In this document: positions 55,820 through 64,000 of the stretch, piece after piece
Layout: each line of letters starts with the position of its first letter
How positions within the stretch are numbered: position 1 is the stretch's first letter
IMG/VR virus record: IMGVR_UViG_3300018424_007835
Coordinates: 1 to 64,000 of that record
DNA from: a virus
Strand: one strand, 5' to 3'
Length of the DNA: 64,000 nt
The notes under the pieces: model-generated
Databases searched by the model: none
What the model was told of the DNA's origin: nothing
The model's input: only the letters and a program-made list of their open reading frames with translations
Position numbers and translations under genes: made by a program

Positions 55820-58800
55820 ATGGCAGCTATTCCTGGCCGCTGGGGCGGTCTTCGTTCAGAACCTTATAAACCTAATCCGCCTGATGCTGACCTTGATGGC
55901 ATCATTCAGGAGCAGACGTTGTGGGAGCGCCCTAAGGGGTTTGTTTTTGCGATGGTGGATGCTGCTGGTAGGTTGGCTGAGGTTGCGGATGGTGCTGATC
56001 ACCCGCCTGGGGTTGATGTGTTTAGGCAGAATTTTGTGTTGGCGAGGCGTGGCGATAACGGTGTGTTGGAGCGTGTTGATAATGCTCCGAGGCCGTCGTG
56101 GGATCGGGATGATTTGTCGGCCCGGGATAGGTTTGGTACGGTGGGTGATAGGCTTGGGACTATTGCTAGCCCGAAGTCTCCTTATGTGCCGATGGCTGCG
56201 GAGGTTGTTGATCCGCCGATTGATCGGCGGGCTGAGTTACGTAAGAGGTATCCTGGTATTTCTGATGCCGGGTTGGAGATGATGTTGTGGGAGCCCACGG
56301 ATGATCCTGATGAGATTGATAGGCGGCTTGGGTTTATTGAGGATTTGTATGGTGAGGATGTTTCTACGAATTTGAGGCAGTTTTTGGATGGGGTTCCGCC
56401 GGGGGATCGGGTTGATGCTGATTTTTCTGAGATGGCCGATGATCTTCCTGAGGAACCTTTTTATGTTACTGTTTTTGATGATAATTTGGGGGATTATCCA
56501 ACTGATGATGAGGGTGTGCCCGTTTTTGATCGCCGTATTGAAGATGTTGTGTATGCGTTTCGGACGCCATCGGAGGCCGCTGCGGTGTGTCCGCTTCCGG
56601 GTGCTGGTATAAATGTTGCTAGTGGTATGCCTGCTGGTTTGCGTGTGAAGCAGGAGGAGGGGGAGAAGTCGGGCTCGGGCTGTGGCCCCGGGGTGCGGCT
56701 CGGCAGGGGGGCTGCGCTAGCTGAGGCTTTTGCCCTACTCCCTGATGATAATACGGGCGATGTTCGGCTTCCCGCCGATGTAGCTGCGATGGATGCCCAG
56801 GATGCAGCTGAACAGGCGGGGGACCGTGGGCATGCTCTGCGACATTTGATTGATAAGTATAAAAGGGCGCACGCTAACAGGCAGGGGGAGGCAACGGATA
56901 AGCTTATTGGAGACATGAGCGACGACAAGGTTGCCCTGGAGATACTTCGGGAGTGGCAGCAGGACGAAAGGAATCTAAAAAAGCTTAAGGATATATTTGG
57001 CGAAGATATGACCTGGGACCTTTTTGAGGAGATGGCGGCTAGCCAAATTGATGAGCTTTTTGAAAATGAGGAGTTTACAAACCTACTGAAATCTGAAGAG
57101 ATCCAAAATTACTACAACCACGCCCGCATGTCGTTGCGGTATAGGGTGTCAGTGCTTAGACATATGGTGCGGGAGACCAGGAGGACATCTGAAGAGGAGG
57201 GCCGCTGGGCGGGGGTGAAGAAGTTTGCGAGCATGATAGCGGTGATGTCAGCCAGGGATGACTGGGAGAACAATATGCGCAGAGCTAATGCGCTGGCTGA
57301 TCTTTTGAGTAGGGACAAACCCTTTGAAGTTAGTGTTGATCGTCTTATGGCTCACACTCTTGCAAATGATGGCAGGGGGTTGCCCGGCTTGGGTACAAAC
57401 TCTACACTTCAGCAGAGAGTTGATGCGATTCACGAGTTTTTATTGAAGGCGTATAAGGATAACCCAGAGGGACTCGCTGAAGCCAACGCCATGTTGGATG
57501 AGTTGATAGGAAAACTAAACGAGGTAAGTGAAGATGTTAGAATCGAATTAACTCGGGATGGAGATGGTGCCCCGAAGTTGTTGATAAAAAGACGAAACGA
57601 GGTAAGTCGAGTTTTCGAAGAGATTGATGGTGCCCCTCACAGCAAGGACCGTCCCTTGGAAACCCTTCCGAAAGGTTTCTCTTTTGAGAGCTTGAGGAAG
57701 CATCTAGATGTTTTAACGGACGAGCAGCGTGTGAGACTAGTGGTTCAGCCTAGCGCCTGGAGCAACGAAGGCGAAGAAGAAGCGGTGGACATACCTACTT
57801 TGGAGGCGTTGATAAACTTGCATTTGACTAGCAGCTCCGGTGCCGGGTCGATTCGGGCCGGTGGCGGGTCGGGCAATATTATTGGGGCGTTGGAAATTTT
57901 TTATGGCCATAAAACTATAGACGAGTTGTCTGGCCCTAAAACTGATGCGTTTTTTTGGTCGTTGTTTAGTGACGAGGTTAAGCGGCGGGGTGCTGTGGAT
58001 ACGCATGTACTGGTCGGGATGATTGATCCAAATCGGGTGCTTACTTTCATTTTTCACAAGGATAGCGGAAAAGACCGATTAAATATTGCGCCGGAGGGGT
58101 CAGATGTCAAGATTCCGTTTGATCCTGATAACATAGATTGGCAAAATGCTTACAAGGCTAAGTATGGTGGAGATTTCGAAAAGATTGATGGTGGGTGGAG
58201 GTGGGTGCCTACTGCGGGACCGAGGGAGAAAGGTGCGGAGTTTGTAGAAGGCGAGGCGTACATTGACTTTGTGAAAAAAGACGATAACTGGGCTATGCGT
58301 GGCACTGCCCCTGCTCTGCGGGCGGAGGGGAGCGGCACGGGCAGGGCTGGCTTTAAGAACATGATTAGAGGCGGCTCCGATGTACGGATAGAGGGTCTAG
58401 AGGGTGAAAAGTTGTCCAGTGATCGGGGATGGTCTTATACCCTAGAACGGGTGCTAGAGCAGACTGCGGAGAAGCATAACGTTTCTCCTGAAGTTTTGCA
58501 GGCAGCTATTTGGGAGTACATCCGAACTCGTAGATCTGAAGTTGTGATGGTCGAGGGTGGTTTTGATTATCCGATTAGGTCAGACCCTCATAATGCTGTA
58601 CGAACTAACACTTACCTTACTGCTCCATCTGATTTAGTTAGGCGGTTTCCTAGACTTAGAACTAGGTCATCCCACGGCCCTAAGGGCGATCTGCAAAGCA
58701 AAGATATTTTGTGGCGTAGGGCAGAGCTTACGACAAGGGGTGTAATAGGTGAGCCTCTGACGGATGAGGATGTTCGTTTCCAAAGGCTGCTCAGTGTTTT

Positions 58801-61747
58801 AACTGAAGACGACATAAGAGTACTAGCCAAGTTGCGTGACCGCCGAAGAGGCTCGGATATCAACTACCCCCTCGGGAAGGACCGCCAAGTTGACTATGAA
58901 GCGATGGGATTGTCGCCGGGTCTCAAGCAGCTACTGGAGGATGATCCTGCCGTCGTGGGCCTCCTCGATGAGACGCTCATAATGTTTAACCCTGATGAGA
59001 AGTATGTTGATCGAAACGGGGTCGAACACACTGGCGTGGAGGTTGTAATTGCCATGCTAAAAGAACACCCCCCAAACACATTTCCCGTTGGGGAGGGGGG
59101 GCTAGGGTACGTACATGTGCATACGGATGTACCTGAAGGTGAGGGCTGGTCAGCAGTTACTGATGAAGATGATAATATTCTAGGGTATTTACGTACGGCC
59201 GACATTGCATGGTTAGAGAAGGCTCGTGTTTTAACTAGGTCTTGCGGTAGTCCCATAAACGAGTCATCGGCGTTTAGGGGCATTGAGCTAAAAGATAGAG
59301 CAGGGAGTAGTAGCTGTAATATTGTGTTCGGCGGGCTCCCTAGCGGTTTGCGTATTTCTCCACACTCTGAGGTTGCTGTCCCTGAAAATTTTGCTGATAT
59401 GTCCCCTGAGGCTGCAGACGTAGTCGCCCATAATATTTTGGCTGGGAGAGATAGGTCAGAGTGGGGTGCCGAGACCCGTCTCAGTAGGGTGGGACTGTTC
59501 CAAGAGCACCCTCAGCATCGGGGTTTTTATTTGGGGGAAGACGGAAACTTTTACGATGCTTCAGACAACATGCTGGCCGATGATGGAGACATTGTGCCGT
59601 CACCGGAGTTTTTGGAAGAGAGCGATAGGGCGCTGCGTGCCCTTTCTGAAGGTATTAGAAAGTTCGATGCCGATGCCGCTAAGCGTGCTTCTCAGCGCCA
59701 GGACAGATTGTACGGGTCTAGTTCTGATGAGCCTGAGGCGTCACCTGAACTTATAGGTCAGTTGCGGGTGGCTGAAGCGATAGGTGATAATTTTGTGGCG
59801 AGCGTTAGAGAAATGGATGACCGGTATCGGGAACGAGTGGAACGGCCCGATGGCCGTGGTCAGTTTGTTTACGATCTTGACGAAGCGGCAAGGCGGGAGA
59901 AAATTAGAGAGATAGAAGAGGCGAGAGAGCAGTTCTCTCAGTCTCTGCAAAAGTTTTTTGATGAAGAGCGCCGTTACGATCCTGATAATCCTCCTACTGT
60001 TTTTATGAACACACGGTCTGTGGCTGCCCGTGAAGGGGCGCAACGTAGAAGTGGGGGCCGCCCACTCACTGAGGCTGAGGCACTAGAAGAGGCCGACAGG
60101 TATAGAGATATTTTTAAAGAAAGCCAGACAGCCTTGGATGAGCAGGCGAAGCGGAGTGAGGAGTGGCGCAATTCGGAGCGGCCTATGTTTATGGGACCTG
60201 ACCGTTCCTATTGGTCCACGTCGAATATTGATTCTTTATCTGACTCTGATAGGGCAAGTAGGCGTTCTGATATTCAAGAGGGTCTCGATAATCTTTGGGG
60301 GGAGTATGGGACCGGCAAGGGTGGAGATGTCACGCAAAGAGTGGGGGACAGCGGCGGAGCTTACTTCCAACCCCCTTCAGATAAAGCGCCGGAAGAGTTA
60401 CTGTCTACGTTTGCTAGCGAAAAGACTAGTGTCTTAGAGGAGCAGCTTCGCACCGGCCGCCGCCGCACCGCAGGTGGAGAAGTTGAAATGTCTGACGCTG
60501 ACCGCCGGGAAGCACAAACTATTCTCGACTATTTGAAAAACACTTCCCCAGAGCAGCAGAAGAAAGATATTGTAGATTTCTTACGCAGAAATGTTGAAGA
60601 TGAAGACACCGTTGTTGCCTGGCGTGCCAGCCCACAGACTATTGGTCTTGTCGCTGAGGATGGACGAATTAAGACTACGCACGAGTTGGAGTTTAGTCGC
60701 CCAACTGGGAGAACACGAGCAGACGACGTTGGTGCCACTAGCCCACCGACGATGCGTAGAGCATACGAAACTTCCATAGGGATTCCTGTTGATACCCCAG
60801 ATGATGAACGTCCGGTTTCTGGGCTGGTTTCTTACGGTCCCCGCCGCCGTAGGGCTGCTGCCGATATTCTTGCTCAGCGTCAGGCTGAGTTGACTCCAGA
60901 AGAGTTTGCTCTGTATGATGTGCGCTCCGACCCATTGTACATGCAGGCAGTTAGTGGTGCGGCGGAAGATTACGGCACAGCTATGGTGGAGTTTAAGCGT
61001 GACACGAATAGGAATGCCACGTTTGTTATCGGTGACTCTTTGAATATTGGTGGTGTTCCTGCTGGTATGGAGAATGCTTCTGATGAGGAGTTGTTGCGGA
61101 TGGTGTTTGATGACACGTATCGGAATGCCCCTAATTCTGCTGATGTGACTTCGCATGACCGGTTTATGGAGATGATGATTTTGGGTCGGGATGAGGCGCT
61201 TGGTGAGGGTTATGCGGGGTCTTGGCGGTTGCCTGATTCTAAGGTGGGCCGGGATTCGGGTTATCATGAGGCTCTTTTGCCTGGTGGTAGTGGTATTGCT
61301 GATGTGGAGACTGTGTTTTTGGATGGGCAGTATAATACGCAAGTTCCTGGCTACCGTAGTGGTCGGCCTTCTTTGGAGGTGTTGCAGGAGCAGGACCGGT
61401 GGATGAGCTTGATTCCTGACGAAGAACGTGATATGCTAGAGGAGATAGTTCGACTTAGAGGTGCTGATAGTTCCGAGGTGCAGTCTGCGTTAAATGCGTG
61501 GAAGCAGCTTCTTAACCAGTTTGATGAGTCTGAGAGTCGTAGGGAAATAGAGGAGACGTTAAAGAAATTGAATCAGGACTTGAAAATTCAGTGGCTTGAA
61601 AATAGGGGTGTAAGTTTGGAGCGCCGTATTGCCGCTGCTAAGGAACGTCTGGGCACTGATGATCCTATTGATCTTCTTATGCGACGTAATTTGGAAAAGC
61701 TGTTAGAGGGTATTCGTAAGCAACACGCAAACCTGCTTGGGCGTTGA
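55820..61747 (+). CDS. Giant virion-region protein, 1975 aa
   Basis: The protein is acidic and helix-rich. It has a beta N-terminus (GRWGGLRSEPYKPNPPDADLDGI), Cys/Gly-rich motifs near residues 256-295 (CPLPGAG ... GMPAGLRV) and a related GGLPSGLRI near 1170. A middle region (about 330-900) contains an enzyme-like helical domain, and a GFYLGEDGNFYD unit resembles the duplicated unit of the other giant. The C-terminal part (VVAWRASPQTIGLV ... VSGLVSYGPRR ... NATFVIGDSL ... YHEALLPGG ... VETVFLDG) recalls toxin-like ADP-ribosyltransferase or DUF3626-type domains, by eye only. It sits just before the tail sheath region. Confidence 0.7.
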   Translation: MAAIPGRWGGLRSEPYKPNPPDADLDGIIQEQTLWERPKGFVFAMVDAAGRLAEVADGADHPPGVDVFRQNFVLARRGDNGVLERVDNAPRPSWDRDDLSARDRFGTVGDRLGTIASPKSPYVPMAAEVVDPPIDRRAELRKRYPGISDAGLEMMLWEPTDDPDEIDRRLGFIEDLYGEDVSTNLRQFLDGVPPGDRVDADFSEMADDLPEEPFYVTVFDDNLGDYPTDDEGVPVFDRRIEDVVYAFRTPSEAAAVCPLPGAGINVASGMPAGLRVKQEEGEKSGSGCGPGVRLGRGAALAEAFALLPDDNTGDVRLPADVAAMDAQDAAEQAGDRGHALRHLIDKYKRAHANRQGEATDKLIGDMSDDKVALEILREWQQDERNLKKLKDIFGEDMTWDLFEEMAASQIDELFENEEFTNLLKSEEIQNYYNHARMSLRYRVSVLRHMVRETRRTSEEEGRWAGVKKFASMIAVMSARDDWENNMRRANALADLLSRDKPFEVSVDRLMAHTLANDGRGLPGLGTNSTLQQRVDAIHEFLLKAYKDNPEGLAEANAMLDELIGKLNEVSEDVRIELTRDGDGAPKLLIKRRNEVSRVFEEIDGAPHSKDRPLETLPKGFSFESLRKHLDVLTDEQRVRLVVQPSAWSNEGEEEAVDIPTLEALINLHLTSSSGAGSIRAGGGSGNIIGALEIFYGHKTIDELSGPKTDAFFWSLFSDEVKRRGAVDTHVLVGMIDPNRVLTFIFHKDSGKDRLNIAPEGSDVKIPFDPDNIDWQNAYKAKYGGDFEKIDGGWRWVPTAGPREKGAEFVEGEAYIDFVKKDDNWAMRGTAPALRAEGSGTGRAGFKNMIRGGSDVRIEGLEGEKLSSDRGWSYTLERVLEQTAEKHNVSPEVLQAAIWEYIRTRRSEVVMVEGGFDYPIRSDPHNAVRTNTYLTAPSDLVRRFPRLRTRSSHGPKGDLQSKDILWRRAELTTRGVIGEPLTDEDVRFQRLLSVLTEDDIRVLAKLRDRRRGSDINYPLGKDRQVDYEAMGLSPGLKQLLEDDPAVVGLLDETLIMFNPDEKYVDRNGVEHTGVEVVIAMLKEHPPNTFPVGEGGLGYVHVHTDVPEGEGWSAVTDEDDNILGYLRTADIAWLEKARVLTRSCGSPINESSAFRGIELKDRAGSSSCNIVFGGLPSGLRISPHSEVAVPENFADMSPEAADVVAHNILAGRDRSEWGAETRLSRVGLFQEHPQHRGFYLGEDGNFYDASDNMLADDGDIVPSPEFLEESDRALRALSEGIRKFDADAAKRASQRQDRLYGSSSDEPEASPELIGQLRVAEAIGDNFVASVREMDDRYRERVERPDGRGQFVYDLDEAARREKIREIEEAREQFSQSLQKFFDEERRYDPDNPPTVFMNTRSVAAREGAQRRSGGRPLTEAEALEEADRYRDIFKESQTALDEQAKRSEEWRNSERPMFMGPDRSYWSTSNIDSLSDSDRASRRSDIQEGLDNLWGEYGTGKGGDVTQRVGDSGGAYFQPPSDKAPEELLSTFASEKTSVLEEQLRTGRRRTAGGEVEMSDADRREAQTILDYLKNTSPEQQKKDIVDFLRRNVEDEDTVVAWRASPQTIGLVAEDGRIKTTHELEFSRPTGRTRADDVGATSPPTMRRAYETSIGIPVDTPDDERPVSGLVSYGPRRRRAAADILAQRQAELTPEEFALYDVRSDPLYMQAVSGAAEDYGTAMVEFKRDTNRNATFVIGDSLNIGGVPAGMENASDEELLRMVFDDTYRNAPNSADVTSHDRFMEMMILGRDEALGEGYAGSWRLPDSKVGRDSGYHEALLPGGSGIADVETVFLDGQYNTQVPGYRSGRPSLEVLQEQDRWMSLIPDEERDMLEEIVRLRGADSSEVQSALNAWKQLLNQFDESESRREIEETLKKLNQDLKIQWLENRGVSLERRIAAAKERLGTDDPIDLLMRRNLEKLLEGIRKQHANLLGR

Positions 61748-61756
61748 GGTGTCTAG

Positions 61757-62164
61757 ATGAAAAATAATCCGCCGCACAATTATTATCCGTTGGCTTTTAA
61801 CGATGACGAAGTATTGTTGTTTGACGCAGATAGTTACGCAAAGAATGGTTCGTTAAAGGGCATGCTTGTTGGTTTGAGCGATGTTCGGCAGGTTCGTCAT
61901 ATCAGCATGTTTTTGTCACATGTGCCGGGTATGTTTTTTGTTAAACATCCGTTGGCCCAATTTTTCAATGTTGATTTGTATGCAAGTGAGGGTATTCCTG
62001 AAGAGTTGTTTACTGAGGATCTTCCCGAGATTCGGCTGGAGCGTGTATCGAAGTTTTTGAAGAACTTTTTGAATAAGATAGGGGTTTCGGTGGATGGGGA
62101 ACCGTTTGAGTTTAGGCGACCTATTGAAGATTCTAGGGTTGATAGTGAGATTGAAAGTTTGTAG
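61757..62164 (+). CDS. Hypothetical protein, 135 aa
   Basis: It follows the second giant gene by 9 nt, with GAGG upstream of the ATG. Beta-rich first half (YYPLAFNDDEVLLFDADSYA), helical end. Possibly a partner of the giant, by position only. Confidence 0.68.
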   Translation: MKNNPPHNYYPLAFNDDEVLLFDADSYAKNGSLKGMLVGLSDVRQVRHISMFLSHVPGMFFVKHPLAQFFNVDLYASEGIPEELFTEDLPEIRLERVSKFLKNFLNKIGVSVDGEPFEFRRPIEDSRVDSEIESL

Positions 62165-62178
62165 AAAGGTAATTTGTG

Positions 62179-62346
62179 ATGGCACCGCATAAAAAGTTTA
62201 CATTAGAAAGTGGCACTGAAGTTTCTGTTGATCGGCTTATTGCCGACAGCCTTGTGCGCCCTCGGGCTAGTTGGCCCATTCCAGAGGCAATGACGGAGAA
62301 TGCGCAGGTAGAGTTGTGGAAGAGAGCCCGGTATGCCGAAGTATAG
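62179..62346 (+). CDS. Hypothetical protein, 55 aa
   Basis: A short ORF (starts MAPHKKFTLESGTEVSVDRL) with AAAGG nine bases upstream; a GTG at 62176 is also possible. It overlaps the next gene by 14 nt, consistent with translational coupling. Confidence 0.6.
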   Translation: MAPHKKFTLESGTEVSVDRLIADSLVRPRASWPIPEAMTENAQVELWKRARYAEV

Positions 62347-62554
62347 AAAGATCACAGGTGGTGGTAAAACTTACGTAGAAGCGATTCCTGCATGGCAGCA
62401 AGATTGGGAAAATCACGAGCTAGATCAGTGGGATGATGTTTATCGTGGGTTTGAACAGTGGGAAATTCTAGACCTAGTAGAAGAGTATCCTGACGCTACC
62501 CCCGACGAGTTAAAAGAAATGGCGTTGGCTGCACGAGAAAACGATTCCGACTGA
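62333..62554 (+). CDS. Hypothetical acidic protein, 73 aa
   Basis: A Trp- and Glu/Asp-rich protein (WQQDWENHELDQWDDVYRGFEQWE) with no recognised family, starting within the end of the 55-aa gene. Confidence 0.65.
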   Translation: MPKYRKITGGGKTYVEAIPAWQQDWENHELDQWDDVYRGFEQWEILDLVEEYPDATPDELKEMALAARENDSD

Positions 62555-62575
62555 TAGTTCCATCCATATTCCGTC

Positions 62576-62674
62576 GTTGCATGGTAACATAATACTTGAC
62601 AGAGCAGACTTTCGTCTGGCCCTCAGGGCAAGTCAATACGTATTGATATCGACAACGAAAATTGGAGGCTAAAA
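62576..62674 (+). promoter_or_regulatory. Structured leader of the tail sheath gene
   Basis: Short hairpins CAGAC/GTCTG and GCCCT/AGGGC and the 12-bp palindrome CAATACGTATTG lie between the previous stop and the sheath start, near a TAATAC box followed by TTGACA. GGAGG precedes the ATG. The promoter itself is not clear. Confidence 0.4.
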
Positions 62675-64000
62675 ATGCCGGGAATTAATGTCACCACTGC
62701 AGTACGCACTGGTCCTGTCGGCACTACGGACATCGTATCAGGTCAGGCGTTCATGATTGGTGCAACAGAGCGAGGGCCGGTGGATGAGCCGCTTTTGCTT
62801 AGGTCTTTTCAGGACTACACCACGTATTATGGTAACTATCAGGCTAATTCGCTGTATATGCATGCGAAGACTTTTTTTGATGAGGGTGGTTCTCGTTTGT
62901 ATGTGCGTAGGGCGCATGCGGGTACGGCGGCTTCAGCAACGGTTGGTTCGCTTGCTTTGAATGACAGCGCATCGTCTGCGACTATGATTGTGGAGGCTAA
63001 GACTCCGGGTCCGTGGTCGGCTAATTTGACTGTTCAGGTGCAGAACAATAGTGATGATAGCAATATTGCTGCTGGTTCGTTTAGGATTTTGATTCGTCTT
63101 GATGGTGAGCTTCTTTTGTCGACTCGGGATTTGGTTGATGTGAGTGATGCTATTAATGTGATTAATTCTTCGTCTGTTAATCATTTGATTGAGGCTTCTG
63201 ATGATGTTACTTCTTCTAACAACCCTGATTCGCTGGCGGCGACTGCGCTTTCTACAGGTGTAGCTCCTGCTCCTACTGATACTACGATTGCCGAGGATTT
63301 GGTGGGCACCTCTGCGGGGGCAGTTTCCCGGTATGGGGATGGGGCGTTTAGCCCAAATTTGAAGAGTGGTGCCGTTTTGGCTCCTGAGAATGGTGTGACT
63401 GCTGTTTGGGCTGCTCTGCGTGATCATGCTGTGGCGAATAATCGTATTGCGATTTGTGATTTCAGCTCGGGCGACTCAGCTGCTACTGCTCGTTCGGCTG
63501 CGGCAGCCTATTATAGTGATTCGAGTGCGCACTATATGGCGTTCTACTGGCCTTACGTAAAGGTTCCCGTTCCTAACTCTTCCGAGTTGGCTACTGGCAC
63601 TTCGGCCCTGATCGGTTCCACTTTGACTATCGCCCCGTCTTCATATGCGGCTGCTGCGAGGGCACGGGCGGTTCAGGAAGCCACTGGACCTTGGCGTGCG
63701 GGTGCCGGTCAGATTTCTTCGGCTAAGACGATCACTGCGTTGGCTCAGGATGTGACGGCGGCAACGGGTGATATTATGGACAACGCCAGGGTTAATGCTT
63801 TGCGTAAGGTTGGCACTTCTATTCGGGTGTATGGTGCCCGCTCTGTGTCAAATGATGAAACGAACTGGCGGTACATCACTCAGCGAGACACCCTTAACTA
63901 CATTACGGTTGGGGTTGCGGACCGAATGGAACAGTACCTGTTTGAAACGGTTGACGCACGAGGAAATCTTTTCGGACGAATTCGTGGTGCGATTAAGGCG
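62675..64000 (+). CDS. Tail sheath protein (partial, runs off the right edge)
   Basis: The frame is open for 442 codons from an ATG with GGAGG upstream to the window end. It shows the sheath N-terminus PGINVTTAVRTGPVGTTDIVSGQAFMIGATERGPVDEPLLLRSF and FDEGGSRLYVRRA. Later parts fit as well: HYMAFYWPYVKV, RAVQEATGPWRAGAG, ALRKVGTSIRVYGARSVSND and WRYITQRDTLNYITVGVADRMEQYLFE. It contracts to drive the tail tube, showing that the phage is a myovirus. Confidence 0.94.
   Translation, partial: MPGINVTTAVRTGPVGTTDIVSGQAFMIGATERGPVDEPLLLRSFQDYTTYYGNYQANSLYMHAKTFFDEGGSRLYVRRAHAGTAASATVGSLALNDSASSATMIVEAKTPGPWSANLTVQVQNNSDDSNIAAGSFRILIRLDGELLLSTRDLVDVSDAINVINSSSVNHLIEASDDVTSSNNPDSLAATALSTGVAPAPTDTTIAEDLVGTSAGAVSRYGDGAFSPNLKSGAVLAPENGVTAVWAALRDHAVANNRIAICDFSSGDSAATARSAAAAYYSDSSAHYMAFYWPYVKVPVPNSSELATGTSALIGSTLTIAPSSYAAAARARAVQEATGPWRAGAGQISSAKTITALAQDVTAATGDIMDNARVNALRKVGTSIRVYGARSVSNDETNWRYITQRDTLNYITVGVADRMEQYLFETVDARGNLFGRIRGAIKA

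Noticed and set aside
60581-61342. 253-aa minus-strand ORF opposite the second giant gene.
   Set aside because: No start signals, no domain, and the plus frame is continuous.

Overview
The window is a section of a tailed-phage genome whose host is very probably an actinobacterium. The phage identity rests on a terminase, portal, MuF-like protein, prohead protease, HK97-type capsid and tail sheath. The host inference rests on a WhiB-family regulator, a holin of the kind seen in actinobacteriophages, and many promoters placed so that transcription would begin at the start codon (leaderless mRNAs, common in Actinobacteria). A sheath gene at the right edge means a contractile tail. No integrase, tRNA or attachment site was found. 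Both edges cut genes: a helicase on the left and the sheath on the right.

Left part (1-16,000), mostly minus strand: replication, recombination and nucleotide genes. These are an intein-split SNF2-type helicase, a histone-deacetylase-fold protein, ThyX, a HAD phosphatase, a CHC2/Toprim/RepA-type primase-helicase with an intein, SSB, thymidine kinase, a zinc-ribbon protein and RecA. Between them lie a plus-strand lysis or surface island (secreted Thr-rich protein, small membrane proteins, holin) and a minus-strand sugar-tailoring cassette (methyltransferase, polysaccharide deacetylase, PhyH-like dioxygenase, GT2). About 430-460 nt of non-coding DNA behind a consensus promoter precedes that cassette and is a candidate large structured RNA.

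Middle (15,800-25,300), plus strand: WhiB, a Rad52-like annealing protein, a PD-(D/E)XK nuclease, a glycosyltransferase, two HNH proteins, then a ParB-like / PAPS-reductase-like / ParB-like / MazG / DUF932-like / ferredoxin run that may be a DNA- or nucleotide-modification island.

Right part (25,300-64,000): TerL carries two inteins and is on the minus strand, divergent from a plus-strand head and tail module. The module runs: portal, MuF (possibly made by -1 frameshifting), protease, acidic Cys-motif proteins, a 2,925-aa protein ending in a PI3K/HipA-like kinase motif, major capsid protein, a class II ribonucleotide reductase with an intein, regulators and small proteins, connector and tail-completion proteins, a 1,975-aa protein and the sheath.

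The outstanding features are five inteins in four genes, about a dozen near-identical leaderless promoters (TTGACN-N17-TANNNT-N5 to 7-ATG), at least three free-standing small or large RNA candidates with their own promoters, and two giant virion-region proteins. Product names come from motif recognition by eye; no database search was possible.
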